Part shown: piece by piece, positions 25,340 to 34,980 of the stretch | Layout of the letters: the number at the start of each line of letters is the position of its first letter | Position numbering within the stretch: position 1 is the stretch's first letter | Assembly (NCBI RefSeq): GCF_024346875.1 | Contig: NZ_AP024871.1 | Span: 620,001-684,000, forward strand | Direction: 5' to 3' | DNA length: 64,000 nucleotides | From: Vibrio gallicus | GTDB lineage: Bacteria; Pseudomonadota; Gammaproteobacteria; Enterobacterales; Vibrionaceae | Program-made: the position numbers and the translations under genes | The notes under the pieces: generated by a model | The model's database searches: none | Told to the model about the DNA's origin: nothing | What the model saw: only the letters and a program-made list of their open reading frames with translations

Positions 25340-27688
25340 ATGAACTTGGAGCGTTCCGAGCGCATTGAAATACCCGTATTACCACTTCGCGATGTGGTGG
25401 TGTATCCGCACATGGTTATTCCACTATTTGTGGGCCGTGAAAAGTCGATCAACTGTTTGCAATCGGCAATGGATGACAACAAGCAAGTTCTGCTAGTCGC
25501 TCAGAAAGAAGCTGATACCGAAGAGCCAAACAAAGAAGATTTGTTTGAGATCGGTACTATCGCTACTATTTTACAATTACTTAAGCTTCCCGATGGCACG
25601 GTTAAGGTGTTAGTCGAGGGGCAGCAGCGCGCCAAAATTCATTCGATTCGTGATGATGAATTCTTCGTGGCAGATGCTGAGTTTCTACCAACTCCAGGTA
25701 TGGATGATAAAGATCAAGAAGTGTTAGTGCGCAGTGTCATTAACCAATTTGAAGGCTTTATTAAACTGAATAAAAAGATCCCACCTGAGGTTCTATCTTC
25801 AATCAACGGTATCGATGAAGCGCCACGTTTGGCGGATTCTATCGCAGCACATATGCCTCTTAAGCTAGCTGAAAAACAGCGCGTATTAGAGCTCATCGAT
25901 GTCAATGAACGCTTAGAGTTCTTAATGGGTAGCATGGAGTCGGAGATCGATATCCTGCAGGTGGAGAAACGTATCCGCGGCCGCGTTAAGAAACAGATGG
26001 AAAAGTCCCAGCGTGAGTACTACCTGAATGAGCAAATGAAAGCGATTCAGAAAGAACTCGGTGACATGGATGATGCTCCAGACGAGTTTGAGGCCCTTCA
26101 GAAGAAGATTGAAGAGTCTAAGATGCCAGCTGAAGCTCGCGAAAAAACCGAACAAGAACTGCAAAAGTTGAAAATGATGTCTCCGATGTCAGCAGAAGCA
26201 ACCGTGGTTCGAGGTTACATTGATTGGATGATAGGTGTGCCGTGGGCAAAACGCTCAAAGGTGAAGAAGAGCCTCGCAAAAGCAGAAGAGGTGCTTAATT
26301 CAGACCACTATGGCCTTGAGCGCGTCAAAGAGCGCATCTTAGAGTATTTGGCAGTACAAAACCGTATTAATAAGCTAAAAGGTCCTATTTTGTGCCTTGT
26401 AGGGCCTCCTGGTGTTGGTAAAACATCACTTGGTCAGTCGATTGCCGCTGCTACAGGCCGTAAGTACACACGTATGGCGCTTGGTGGCGTGCGTGATGAA
26501 GCGGAAATCCGTGGTCATCGCCGTACCTACATTGGTTCGATGCCAGGTAAATTGATCCAGAAAATGTCGAAGGTTGGAGTGAAGAACCCATTATTCTTAC
26601 TCGATGAAATCGACAAGATGGCATCTGATATGCGAGGTGATCCATCATCAGCATTATTAGAGGTATTAGACCCTGAGCAAAATGTTGCGTTTAATGACCA
26701 TTACTTGGAGGTCGATTATGACCTATCCGATGTTATGTTTGTGGCAACATCTAACTCAATGAATATCCCAGGTCCACTACTTGACCGTATGGAAGTCATT
26801 CGTCTATCGGGTTACACCGAAGATGAAAAATTGAATATTGCTAAGCGCCACTTACTGCAAAAGCAGATCAAGCGTAATGGCTTGAAAGACCATGAGATTG
26901 AAGTGGATGATTCAGCGATTATTGGCATCATTCGTTACTATACTCGCGAAGCGGGTGTGCGTAGCCTAGAGCGTGAAATCTCTAAGATTTGTCGTAAAGC
27001 GGTGAAGAACATTCTTCTAGATCCAAAATTGAAGAAGGTGGTTGTAAATAGTGACAACCTAAAAGAGTTCTTAGGTGTTCAGCGTTGTGATTATGGCAAG
27101 GCAGACGAAAGCAACCGTATTGGTCAGGTGACAGGTCTAGCGTGGACAGAGGTTGGTGGTGACTTACTTACCATTGAAACTGAATCTATGCTTGGTAAAG
27201 GCAAGTTAATGCAAACAGGCTCTTTGGGCGATGTAATGCAAGAGTCAATCCAAGCCGCTATGACAGTTGTTAGAAGCCGAGCAGAGAAGTTGGGGATTAA
27301 TCCTGACTTTTATGAAAAACGTGATATCCATGTTCACGTACCTGAGGGAGCAACACCAAAAGATGGTCCAAGTGCCGGTACTGCAATGTGTACAGCTCTT
27401 GTATCTAGCTTAACTGGTAATCCAGTAAAAGCGGAGGTGGCAATGACAGGTGAAATTACCTTGCGTGGTGAAGTGCTACCAATTGGCGGCCTAAAAGAGA
27501 AACTTTTGGCAGCTCATCGTGGTGGCATAAAAACTGTACTTATCCCTAAAGACAACGAGCGTGATCTGGAAGAAATCCCAGCTAACGTGAAGAAAGATTT
27601 AGATGTCATTCCAGTACAATGGATCGATGAAGTACTAGCCGTTGCTCTGCAAAATGACCCATCAGGTGTGTCTTTTAGTCAGAAATAG
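25340..27688 (+). CDS. lon: Lon ATP-dependent protease
   Basis: 782 residues with the three Lon parts: N-terminal LAN substrate-binding domain (IPVLPLRDVVVYPHMVIPLFVGR), AAA+ module with Walker A GPPGVGKTSL and Walker B LFLLDEIDKM, and a C-terminal serine protease domain with catalytic Ser in KDGPSAGTAM and Lys in GGLKEKLLAAHRGG. It degrades misfolded and regulatory proteins in the cytosol. It stands in its usual place between clpX and hupB, with about 280 bp of its own upstream region. A heat-shock promoter is expected in the family, but I could not find a convincing sigma32 match by eye. Confidence 0.98.
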   Translation: MNLERSERIEIPVLPLRDVVVYPHMVIPLFVGREKSINCLQSAMDDNKQVLLVAQKEADTEEPNKEDLFEIGTIATILQLLKLPDGTVKVLVEGQQRAKIHSIRDDEFFVADAEFLPTPGMDDKDQEVLVRSVINQFEGFIKLNKKIPPEVLSSINGIDEAPRLADSIAAHMPLKLAEKQRVLELIDVNERLEFLMGSMESEIDILQVEKRIRGRVKKQMEKSQREYYLNEQMKAIQKELGDMDDAPDEFEALQKKIEESKMPAEAREKTEQELQKLKMMSPMSAEATVVRGYIDWMIGVPWAKRSKVKKSLAKAEEVLNSDHYGLERVKERILEYLAVQNRINKLKGPILCLVGPPGVGKTSLGQSIAAATGRKYTRMALGGVRDEAEIRGHRRTYIGSMPGKLIQKMSKVGVKNPLFLLDEIDKMASDMRGDPSSALLEVLDPEQNVAFNDHYLEVDYDLSDVMFVATSNSMNIPGPLLDRMEVIRLSGYTEDEKLNIAKRHLLQKQIKRNGLKDHEIEVDDSAIIGIIRYYTREAGVRSLEREISKICRKAVKNILLDPKLKKVVVNSDNLKEFLGVQRCDYGKADESNRIGQVTGLAWTEVGGDLLTIETESMLGKGKLMQTGSLGDVMQESIQAAMTVVRSRAEKLGINPDFYEKRDIHVHVPEGATPKDGPSAGTAMCTALVSSLTGNPVKAEVAMTGEITLRGEVLPIGGLKEKLLAAHRGGIKTVLIPKDNERDLEEIPANVKKDLDVIPVQWIDEVLAVALQNDPSGVSFSQK

Positions 27689-27719
27689 TGATTAAACCCC
27701 AAAAATAGTATGTAAATTG

Positions 27720-27755
27720 AGCTGATGAGTATAAAAAACTTGTCAGCTTTTTTAT
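27720..27755 (+). terminator. Rho-independent terminator after lon
   Basis: Stem AGCTGATGAG/CTTGTCAGCT (with G-T pairs) around an A-rich loop, followed by six Ts, about 30 bp after the lon stop. Confidence 0.7.
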
Positions 27756-27885
27756 TGAACGCTACCTTACTAATGAGGCTCAGCCCTTTATTAGTAAGGG
27801 GTGGGGTGAGATTGATAAAATGGAATAACACAAATAATACTGAACTGCTCAACATCCAAACTCGAGTAGGAATAGGGGAATAACA

Positions 27886-28158
27886 GTGAATAAAACTCAA
27901 CTTATCGAAAAAATTGCGGACAATGCGGATCTTTCAAAGGCATCAGCAGGCCGCGCACTAGATGCAATAGTTGAATCAATAAGCGAGAGCCTTCAGCAGG
28001 GAGACCAAGTTGCGCTAGTTGGTTTTGGTACCTTTAGTGTACGCACTCGAGCTGCACGTACCGGTCGTAATCCAAAGACTGGTGAAGAGATCCAAATCGC
28101 TGAAGCTAAGGTACCTGGATTCAAACCAGGTAAAGCACTTAAAGAATCAGTGAATTAA
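27886..28158 (+). CDS. hupB: DNA-binding protein HU-beta
   Basis: 90 residues, the exact HU length. The DNA-binding signature [21 protein letters not shown] spans the beta-arm with the Asn-Pro at its tip, and the N-terminal helices [18 protein letters not shown] form the dimer body. GTG start at 27886. HU compacts and bends DNA and helps recombination and repair. Position directly after lon identifies the beta rather than the alpha subunit. It has its own terminator and upstream region. Confidence 0.97.
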   Translation: MNKTQLIEKIADNADLSKASAGRALDAIVESISESLQQGDQVALVGFGTFSVRTRAARTGRNPKTGEEIQIAEAKVPGFKPGKALKESVN

Positions 28159-28211
28159 TCTGGCATTAATTGCACTAGATAACAATTTATCGTTATCAAT
28201 CCATCTATTTT

Positions 28212-28241
28212 ATGCGCATCGTACTGGTGCGCATTTCTTTT
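28212..28241 (+). terminator. Rho-independent terminator after hupB
   Basis: Stem ATGCGCA/TGCGCAT with a nine-base loop, then TTCTTTTT. Confidence 0.75.
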
Positions 28242-28341
28242 TCTGATATTATCGAATGCAAATTTTAAAAACCCCAGTGTTATTGAGCTAACAAGCTAGT
28301 TCGACGTTAATGTGGGTAATATTTCGGAGTGTCGAAAGGTT

Positions 28342-30198
28342 ATGATGGAAAGACTACGCGAGGGCGTCAATAGCATCGCGGTTAAGATTATTTTAGGATT
28401 GATCATCCTCTCTTTTGTTTTTACTGGCGTGAGTGGCTACCTTGGCGGTGGCAGCAGTGTAGCTGCGAAAGTAGGCGACTCTGAGATTTCTCGTCAAGAT
28501 TTCGAGATGGCTTATCAGAATGAGCGTAATCGCATGCAACAACAAGCAGGTGATTCTTTCTCAGCTCAACTTGGTGATCCAGCATTCGTTCAATCTTTCC
28601 GTAAGGAAGTGCTTGATCGCATGGTTAACCAAATGCTGCTAGAGCAATATGCTTCAGATTTGGGTATGCGTGTTAGCGATGAGCAAGTGCGTAGTATGAT
28701 TCTGACCATGCCTCAGTTCCAAAGCAACGGTAAGTTTGATCAGCAGGTTTATCAGGCGTTCTTGCGTCGTGCAGGCTTTAATGCCGACTCATTTGCCGCT
28801 TATCTTCGCAGTGACCTTGTGCGTCAACAGGTCATCCAAGCGCTAGACAATAGTGACTTTGTTCTGCCACAAGAAGTCGCTCAAACGGCTCAGCTTATTA
28901 CGCAAAAGCGTGATATTCGCACTATTACACTCTCTCCGAGTGAAATGGCTAAGTCTATTAAGCTAACCGATGAGCAACTTAACAAGTTCTATAAAGACAA
29001 CTCGCAACGCTTTACGCGCCCGCAGCAGTATAAAGTATCTTATCTAGAACTTTCTGCTCAAAGCCTTAAATCTAGTGAGAATGTGAGCGATCAAAAGGCG
29101 CAAGAATATTATCAACACAACCTTGATAAATACTCGACCACTGAACAGCGTAGTTTGAGTCATATCTTGGTTAAAGACCAAGCTAAAGCAGAGCAGTTGC
29201 TAGCTAAACTAAATAGCGGCGCAGATTTTGCGACCCTAGCTAAAGAAAGCTCGGAAGATGCAGGCTCTGCAGATAATGGCGGTTCTCTAGGTTGGGTTGA
29301 GAAAGGAACTATGGACCCTGAGTTCGAAAAAGCGGCATTTGCCCTTGAGAACAAAGGCGATATCAGTGCCGTGGTTAAGTCTAACTTTGGCTACCATATT
29401 ATTCAGCTGAGCGGTATTAAAGCAGCTCAAGCTAAGCCTTATGCTGACGTTGCCGCTGACATCAAAAAAGAAGTTGCGGAACAAGAAGCAGTTAATAGCT
29501 TCTACGAGTTGCAAAACAAGCTTGAAAGTGTGGCATTTGAATACCCTGATTCTTTAGATGACGCGGCGAAGGCGATTGATCAAGAAATACATACTACCGG
29601 CTTTATCTCTCAAGCTGATGCGCCAGAAATCCTTAAGAGTGACAAGGTTATGCAAGCCCTTCAAACCCCTGAGGTGAGCGAAGATGGCTTGAACTCTGAT
29701 GTGATTGAGATTGCTCCAGAGCATGTAGTAGTAGTTCGTATTGAAGATTCACGCCCACAAACAGTTCTTCCTTATGCTGACGTTGCTACTCAAGTTAAGC
29801 AGCAACTGTCTGAGGTTGAAGGTCGTAATAAAGCAAATGCACTAGCTGATAAAGTAACTAAGGCTCTAGAGTCTGGTGATGATTCTGTATTGGCTACCGA
29901 GCAATTGAAGTTTAGTGCAGTACAGAGCATTGACCGCAGCTCTGCGTATGCAAGAACTGTCTTTGCAATGCCTCGTCCAACTCAAGATAAACCGCATTTT
30001 GCTAAATCTATGGACTATACAGGGAATGTTGTAATTATTGAGCTTAACAAAGTGACCAATAATATTGACCCTAAATTTAATGCTCAAATTGAGAGTCAAT
30101 TGAAGCGTGCCCAATCGGAACAAGAGCTAATGGCTCTGATTACCGCATTGCGTAGCAAGATTGACGTAGAGTATTACGTTGTTGGTGATGGACAGTAA
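28342..30198 (+). CDS. ppiD: Periplasmic folding chaperone PpiD (SurA-N and parvulin domains)
   Basis: Start chosen at ATG 28342 (MMERLREGVNS), which matches the family N-terminus and gives 618 residues; GTG 28312 would add ten residues with no support. A single N-terminal anchor helix (IILGLIILSFVFTGVSGYLG) is followed by a SurA-type chaperone domain (to about residue 240) and a parvulin domain with HILVKDQAKAEQLLAKL, GGSLGWVEKGTMDPEFEKA and KSNFGYHIIQL. PpiD sits at the SecYEG translocon and assists newly exported proteins in the periplasm; in E. coli its parvulin domain has little isomerase activity. It follows lon-hupB as in other gamma-proteobacteria. Confidence 0.95.
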   Translation: MMERLREGVNSIAVKIILGLIILSFVFTGVSGYLGGGSSVAAKVGDSEISRQDFEMAYQNERNRMQQQAGDSFSAQLGDPAFVQSFRKEVLDRMVNQMLLEQYASDLGMRVSDEQVRSMILTMPQFQSNGKFDQQVYQAFLRRAGFNADSFAAYLRSDLVRQQVIQALDNSDFVLPQEVAQTAQLITQKRDIRTITLSPSEMAKSIKLTDEQLNKFYKDNSQRFTRPQQYKVSYLELSAQSLKSSENVSDQKAQEYYQHNLDKYSTTEQRSLSHILVKDQAKAEQLLAKLNSGADFATLAKESSEDAGSADNGGSLGWVEKGTMDPEFEKAAFALENKGDISAVVKSNFGYHIIQLSGIKAAQAKPYADVAADIKKEVAEQEAVNSFYELQNKLESVAFEYPDSLDDAAKAIDQEIHTTGFISQADAPEILKSDKVMQALQTPEVSEDGLNSDVIEIAPEHVVVVRIEDSRPQTVLPYADVATQVKQQLSEVEGRNKANALADKVTKALESGDDSVLATEQLKFSAVQSIDRSSAYARTVFAMPRPTQDKPHFAKSMDYTGNVVIIELNKVTNNIDPKFNAQIESQLKRAQSEQELMALITALRSKIDVEYYVVGDGQ

Positions 30199-30220
30199 AA
30201 TGTCTGCAACCTAAGTAAAT

Positions 30221-30250
30221 AAAACGAGCCGCTTTTGCGGCTCGTTTTGT
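30221..30250 (+). terminator. Rho-independent terminator after ppiD
   Basis: Perfect 12-bp stem AAAACGAGCCGC/GCGGCTCGTTTT with a four-T loop, followed by GTTTTG. Confidence 0.85.
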
Positions 30251-30326
30251 TTTGAGAAACAGAAGCTGGGAAGCTATCCGATTGGGCTCTAGGTTGACAA
30301 GGCTTGACTAATAAAAGGAGAAAGCC

Positions 30327-30638
30327 ATGTCACGAATTACCTCAATATTATTTGCCATGATGTTAACGCTGGCTGCACCAATGAGCCTTGCAGCTGAACA
30401 ATCTACAGCTATGCCTGATAATGGGAAATATGAAGGTATTGAAGTCCGCATTAATATCAATACTGCAACCAGTGAAGAACTTGCCGCAATGTTGATTGGC
30501 GTTGGACAAACCAAAGCTGAACATATTGTGGCGTTTAGGGAGGTGCATGGCGCTTTCAAAAGTGCCGATGACCTGCAATTAGTAAAGGGTATTGGTGCGG
30601 CTACAGTAGATAAGAATCGACAGCGTATTGAGCTTTAG
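30327..30638 (+). CDS. comEA: ComEA family DNA-uptake protein (helix-hairpin-helix)
   Basis: 103 residues. A Sec signal peptide ends near SLAAEQ, followed by a short linker and one ComEA-type helix-hairpin-helix domain: INTATSEELAAMLIGVGQTKAEHI and FKSADDLQLVKGIGAATVDK. In competent Vibrio this single-domain periplasmic protein binds incoming DNA and ratchets it across the outer membrane. The ATG is preceded by AAAGGAGAAAG. I recall the same gene order downstream of ppiD in V. cholerae. Its 3' end overlaps the convergent rhombosortase gene by four bases. Expression in Vibrio depends on TfoX/QstR; I did not identify a site. Confidence 0.92.
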   Translation: MSRITSILFAMMLTLAAPMSLAAEQSTAMPDNGKYEGIEVRININTATSEELAAMLIGVGQTKAEHIVAFREVHGAFKSADDLQLVKGIGAATVDKNRQRIEL

Positions 30639-31174
30639 CGTAACCGACGCCAGCCTAATGCTATCAGAGGAAGTGCGAGTCCACATACCGACCCGATAAG
30701 GTGAGATTCTGTTGAGACTCGTGCTCCTATCAAGGCTGCTGACGAGATTGGCATCATATGGTTATTCTCGGCAATAAGCTTAGCTATTAGCCCCATCAGT
30801 AGTAACCAGCTACTCAACCTCCCAGCAAGGATCTCCTTAAGAACATACACAGCGAAGAGGCCGTGTAATACACCAGACAGTCCATAGTAATTCTGGGTTG
30901 AGGTAAACATTAGCCCTATACCTACGCAAAGTGCGAGAACTGCGGTGTGTAATATAAAGCCTTTGGTAGGCGTTCTAAATAGATAGGCTAGCAGCCAATA
31001 ACCGATAACATTCATGCCCAGGTGATAGGCGTTAATGTGAGTGAAGCTGCCAGTGAAGATTCGCCACCACTGATGTGAGCTTGTCACATCATGCTGCCAA
31101 TGAAATAGTGCAGACAGTTGTGGCATCATCAGAATCAGTAAGGTTAAACTAAATAGAACAAGAAACTTAAGCAC
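30635..31174 (-). CDS. rssP: Rhombosortase (rhomboid-family protease for GlyGly-CTERM proteins)
   Basis: The 179-residue polytopic membrane protein begins at GTG 31174. It shows a rhomboid core: WWRIFTGSFTHINAYHLGMNVIG with the HxxxN histidine region, the catalytic serine in YYGLSGVLHGLF, and the catalytic histidine in STESHLIGSVCGL. Size and lack of extra domains fit rhombosortases, which cleave GlyGly-CTERM anchors from secreted proteases in Vibrio and relatives. No GlyGly-CTERM substrate is in this window, so targets must lie elsewhere. It is divergent from the DTW gene with only seven bases between the start codons, so their promoters must overlap the neighbouring coding regions. The symbol follows the V. 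cholerae name as I remember it. Confidence 0.82.
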   Translation of the reverse strand: MLKFLVLFSLTLLILMMPQLSALFHWQHDVTSSHQWWRIFTGSFTHINAYHLGMNVIGYWLLAYLFRTPTKGFILHTAVLALCVGIGLMFTSTQNYYGLSGVLHGLFAVYVLKEILAGRLSSWLLLMGLIAKLIAENNHMMPISSAALIGARVSTESHLIGSVCGLALPLIALGWRRLR

Positions 31175-31181
31175 TGGAAAT

Positions 31182-31802
31182 ATGTCTCGTTATTGTGAAT
31201 GTTGTGGTAGAGCCCTAAAAGCCTGCATCTGTGGATGGATATCTAAGGTAGATAGCCCAACAGAGGTTGTTATATTGCAGCACCCTAGTGAGGTTAATCA
31301 AGCAAAAGGTACGGCAAAGATTGTTGAGCTCTGTTTGGCAACAAGCCGGGTGCTGATTGGGGAGGATTTTACTCAACATAATGAGCTCAATCGTTTATTG
31401 TGCAGACCTAATGTGCTCCATTTATTATTGTTCCCTAGTGATGAATCTCATCAACTGGTGACAATGGTGAATGATGCCATGAATGCGTCATCGCCAACTA
31501 CATGCTTAATCGTACTTGATGGAACCTGGAAGAAAGCCTTTAAGATGTTTCAGGTATCTAAAAATCTACACTTAATACCTAAGGTACATTTGCCTTTAGA
31601 ATTGAGTGGAAGATATACGATTCGTAAGTCCCCACGCGATAATGCGTTGTCTACTGTTGAGGCTGTCTATCACGCCCTTTCTATTTTGGATTCAACTGCC
31701 CCACAACCGCTACTTGATGCGTTTGATAAGATGATTGAATTCCAACTCAGTCAAGTACCAGAGCATTTTAGACAATCCCATTTTGGTACAAGAAATCGTT
31801 AG
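31182..31802 (+). CDS. DTW-domain protein (TapT-like tRNA aminocarboxypropyltransferase family)
   Basis: 206 residues. N-terminal zinc-type cysteines (CECCGRALKACIC) are followed by a SPOUT-like DTW domain with the defining LIVLDGTWKKAFKM motif (D-x-T-W) near residue 115. The domain carries IRKSPRDNALSTVEAV downstream. Family members such as TapT/YfiP transfer the 3-amino-3-carboxypropyl group of S-adenosylmethionine to uridine 47 of tRNA (acp3U). Which tRNA position this paralogue modifies is not known from sequence. Its stop overlaps the convergent dGTPase gene by four bases. Confidence 0.85.
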   Translation: MSRYCECCGRALKACICGWISKVDSPTEVVILQHPSEVNQAKGTAKIVELCLATSRVLIGEDFTQHNELNRLLCRPNVLHLLLFPSDESHQLVTMVNDAMNASSPTTCLIVLDGTWKKAFKMFQVSKNLHLIPKVHLPLELSGRYTIRKSPRDNALSTVEAVYHALSILDSTAPQPLLDAFDKMIEFQLSQVPEHFRQSHFGTRNR

Positions 31803-33133
31803 CTGGCGAACATTTGGCTATGCAGTCGTTGGGCATAGCCGTCGGTCATATTTGCTATGTAATCGCAGATGACACGCAGACCTTGGTCTTGGGCATCGCG
31901 AGCTACTTGCCATTTGGATCTGGTTGCCTCTGGGAGTAATCTCTGAGGGTCGCCACTAAGAGCCTCAAATAGGTCAATAATTATCTGTTGTCCACGGTAC
32001 TCAATGATCTGAATTGGGGTTGCCTGAATAACAAACTGGCTGACAAAGTCTTTGAATATCTGAAGTACGTTCAACATTGATAGCTCAAGAGTCGCATTGT
32101 GAGCGATAAGGGGATGCATGCCTTGGCACTTTTCCACTCGGATAAGCTTTGCACTGGTTAGTAACGCATTGACTATGCCACCAATAGCGTCTTTTCTCAG
32201 GTAATGTTCCTCAGAAAAAAGCTGTTCGGTTAGGCGCTCTCCGTTTGTTTCAAACCATTCACTACCACTATTTTTTAGCTTAGGTAAGGCGTTGTTTGTC
32301 CACTGATGCCTTTGAACCAACCCAAGTACAATCGCGTCTTCTAGATCGTGTACACCATAGGAGATATCGTCGGCAAGCTCCATGATTGAGCAATCTAACG
32401 ATTTAAACTGCGTTCGTTTAGGGTGATACCTATTCTCAGAAGGGGAATAGGTATGGCAAAAGCGCAGCTGCTCATTTGCAGATAATTCCTGTAATACCCA
32501 ATTAAAGTTGTGCGCATCGACATCGTAGATACCTTTTGCGGGAGTCCAACGTGAAGCTTTTAATTGACGAGGATTATCGATGCCATCAGGGGCGGCATCT
32601 CTTTGTACCGCCGAGAGCAAACTGGGGTATTTAATCAGCCCAAGTAAGGTGCGTCGACACAGGTTCATGCCATGATGCTGGGTATAGGGTTCTAGCTTGC
32701 TGACAATACGAAAGGTTTGCGCGTTGCCTTCAAATCCCCCATGTTCGCGCATCATATAATTCAGCGCCACCTCGCCGCCGTGTCCAAATGGAGGGTGGCC
32801 AATATCATGGGCTAGGCAAAGGGTTTCAATCAATCCCTCAGAGGGAAGAAGCTGTTGTGCTTGAGGGTGTTTAGATTGCAACTGAGCCAGTATACCGCCC
32901 CCGATCTGAGCCGCTTCTAGCGAATGAGTAAGGCGAGTGCGATGAAAGTCATTACTCCCTGTGCCATGTATCTGGGTTTTGGCTTGCAGTCGTCGAAATG
33001 CCGCAGAGTGCAGTACCCGAGCTCTATCTCTCTGGAAGGCGTCGCGGTGATCTTTGGCTCTAGATTTCTGTTCATTGTCGATGCGTTCGAGCCATGCATT
33101 ATCTAGAGGTTGTATGCTCAATAGGCTATTCAC
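31799..33133 (-). CDS. dgt: Deoxyguanosinetriphosphate triphosphohydrolase-like protein (dGTPase, HD domain)
   Basis: The 444-residue HD-superfamily hydrolase has the dGTPase signatures: HRTRLTHSLEAAQIGGG (first His), LCLAHDIGHPPFGHGGE (HD pair), and MELADDISYGVHDLEDA (distal Asp). It should convert dNTPs, mainly dGTP, to nucleoside and triphosphate. It is shorter than E. coli Dgt (505) and matches the dGTPase-like type 2 subfamily, whose nucleotide preference can be broader. GTG start at 33133 directly abuts the yfbR stop, so yfbR-dgt form an operon devoted to deoxynucleotide removal. Related dGTPases can deplete dNTPs during phage infection; no such role is implied here. Confidence 0.9.
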   Translation of the reverse strand: MNSLLSIQPLDNAWLERIDNEQKSRAKDHRDAFQRDRARVLHSAAFRRLQAKTQIHGTGSNDFHRTRLTHSLEAAQIGGGILAQLQSKHPQAQQLLPSEGLIETLCLAHDIGHPPFGHGGEVALNYMMREHGGFEGNAQTFRIVSKLEPYTQHHGMNLCRRTLLGLIKYPSLLSAVQRDAAPDGIDNPRQLKASRWTPAKGIYDVDAHNFNWVLQELSANEQLRFCHTYSPSENRYHPKRTQFKSLDCSIMELADDISYGVHDLEDAIVLGLVQRHQWTNNALPKLKNSGSEWFETNGERLTEQLFSEEHYLRKDAIGGIVNALLTSAKLIRVEKCQGMHPLIAHNATLELSMLNVLQIFKDFVSQFVIQATPIQIIEYRGQQIIIDLFEALSGDPQRLLPEATRSKWQVARDAQDQGLRVICDYIANMTDGYAQRLHSQMFAS

Positions 33134-33721
33134 TTAGCTAATCTCATCCAAAGTTAGTTCAAAGCTATTAGCAAAAGTGCGAAGAAAATATCGCATCTCT
33201 TTGGAGTCTCTTTGTTGCAGGGTTTTTTCAAGATTTCGTTTTGCGGCGGCAAATTCATGGTTTCCTGCAGATAGTTCTTCTAAGCATTTTAGATATGCGC
33301 AGATACAATCTGCTTGTTTTACCATTAAATGCTCTTCTTCACTGCATTTTCCTGAGATCAAGAAGGGTTCAAAGTCCTCTCGAAACTCTTCGGGCACCAT
33401 AGATAACAGTTTCTCTTCTGCCGCAGCCTCTATCTTTTTATATTCTTTCGCAATGTAAGGGTTGTAGTATTTTACTGGGGTAGGGAGGTCACCTGTGAGC
33501 ACCTCACTGGTGTCATGGTACATTCCAAGTACCGCCAGTTTTTCGGGGTTTACATTTCCAGAAAATTTCTTATTTTTAATAACCCCAAGGGCGTGAGCAA
33601 CAAACGCGACCTGTAAGCTATGCTCTGAGATGTTTTCATTGGATACCGAACGCATCAATGGCCAGCGTTTGATGAGTTGCATACGAGCAAGGTGGGCAAA
33701 AAAATGGCTTTGTTGATGCAT
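33134..33721 (-). CDS. yfbR: 5'-deoxynucleotidase YfbR
   Basis: Start chosen at ATG 33721 ([14 protein letters not shown]), which matches the family start and gives 195 residues; the longer TTG start is not supported. HD-domain features: [17 protein letters not shown] (metal His) and [22 protein letters not shown] (HD pair and downstream contacts). The enzyme removes phosphate from deoxyribonucleoside 5'-monophosphates. It is immediately followed by dgt with no gap and preceded by alaA on the same strand, with the alaA terminator between. Confidence 0.93.
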   Translation of the reverse strand: MHQQSHFFAHLARMQLIKRWPLMRSVSNENISEHSLQVAFVAHALGVIKNKKFSGNVNPEKLAVLGMYHDTSEVLTGDLPTPVKYYNPYIAKEYKKIEAAAEEKLLSMVPEEFREDFEPFLISGKCSEEEHLMVKQADCICAYLKCLEELSAGNHEFAAAKRNLEKTLQQRDSKEMRYFLRTFANSFELTLDEIS

Positions 33722-33737
33722 ATGAAATCCCAAAAAT

Positions 33738-33763
33738 TAACAAGGAGGCCAGTGGCCTCCTTT
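33738..33763 (-). terminator. Rho-independent terminator of alaA
   Basis: On the minus strand, a perfect nine-base-pair stem AAGGAGGCC/GGCCTCCTT with a three-base loop is followed by a T-rich stretch. It lies between the alaA stop and the yfbR start. Confidence 0.75.
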
Positions 33764-33765
33764 GT

Positions 33766-34980
33766 TTATTGACTATAACCTGTAATAAAGCGCTCAAATC
33801 TGCTTATCGCTATTTCGAGGTCTTCGACATGCGGTAAGGTGACAATCCTAAAGTGATCTGGTTTTGGCCAGTTAAACCCAGACCCTTGAACTAAAAGCAC
33901 TTTCTCTTGTTTTAAGAAGTCTAGCACCATTTTTTGGTCGTCATGGATTTTATATACCTTAGGGTCCAGTTTAGGGAATAAATACAGTGCCCCTTTGGGT
34001 TTGACACAACTCACACCCGGTATAGAGGTAATCATATCAAATGCCTTGTCACGCTGTTCAAGCAAGCGTCCACCAGGGAGAATCAGTTCATTGATACTCT
34101 GATATCCTCCTAATGCAGTTTGAACGGCGTGTTGCATAGGTACATTGGCACATAAGCGCATTGATGCGAGCATGTCTAAACCATCGATGTAGCCTTTAGC
34201 TAAATGCTTTGGTCCACTGATAAACATCCAACCACTGCGGAAACCACAGATTCGATACGCTTTTGATAATCCATTAAAGGTGACTGTGACTACATCGTCA
34301 GCTAAAGTCGCAATGGAGGTATGAGTTGCGCCATCGTAAAGTATCTTGTCGTAGATCTCATCGGCAAAGATGATCAGTTTGTGTTGGCGTGCAATCTCTA
34401 CGACTTGCAACAAAAAGTCGCGACTGTAAACCGCACCCGTTGGGTTGTTGGGATTGATTAATACAATGCCACGGGTTTTTGGGGTTATCTTGGCTTTGAT
34501 ATCTTCAAGATCAGGGAACCAATCTGAGCTCTCATCACAGATATAGTGTCGTGGTACGCCACCAGAAAGAGAGACCGCAGCGCTCCATAATGGGTAGTCT
34601 GGCGCTGGGACTAACATCTCATCGCCATTATTAAGTAGTGCTTGCATGGCCATGACTATCATTTCTGATACGCCATTCCCCATATAGACATCCTCAACCT
34701 CAAGGTTTCGGAGCCCTTTACGCTGGTAATATTGAACTACCGCCTTACGTGCGGAGTAGATGCCTTTAGAATCACTATAACCTTGTGATGTTGGTAGATT
34801 GCGTAGCACATCCACTAATATCTCATCAGGTGTATCAAAACCGAATGGGGCGGGGTTACCAATGTTTAGCTTTAGAATTTTCTGCCCTTCCTCTTCCATA
34901 CGCTTAGCATATTTAAGTACTGGACCACGAATGTCATAGCATACATTATCGAGTTTTGATGACATCTCGATATTATTCAT
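33766..34980 (-). CDS. alaA: Alanine transaminase AlaA (pyridoxal phosphate aminotransferase)
   Basis: Start chosen at ATG 34980 (MNNIEMSSKLDNV) because AGGG lies six bases upstream and the 404-residue length matches E. coli AlaA (405). Fold type I class I aminotransferase: LNIGNPAPFGFDTP, the NPNNPTGAVYS substrate/PLP loop, the FADEIYDKILYDG Asp-Tyr pair, and the PLP lysine in FNGLSKAYRICGFRSGWM. It makes alanine from pyruvate with glutamate. The gene is divergent from menF with 250 bp between, and upstream of yfbR-dgt on the same strand. Confidence 0.94.
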   Translation of the reverse strand: MNNIEMSSKLDNVCYDIRGPVLKYAKRMEEEGQKILKLNIGNPAPFGFDTPDEILVDVLRNLPTSQGYSDSKGIYSARKAVVQYYQRKGLRNLEVEDVYMGNGVSEMIVMAMQALLNNGDEMLVPAPDYPLWSAAVSLSGGVPRHYICDESSDWFPDLEDIKAKITPKTRGIVLINPNNPTGAVYSRDFLLQVVEIARQHKLIIFADEIYDKILYDGATHTSIATLADDVVTVTFNGLSKAYRICGFRSGWMFISGPKHLAKGYIDGLDMLASMRLCANVPMQHAVQTALGGYQSINELILPGGRLLEQRDKAFDMITSIPGVSCVKPKGALYLFPKLDPKVYKIHDDQKMVLDFLKQEKVLLVQGSGFNWPKPDHFRIVTLPHVEDLEIAISRFERFITGYSQ

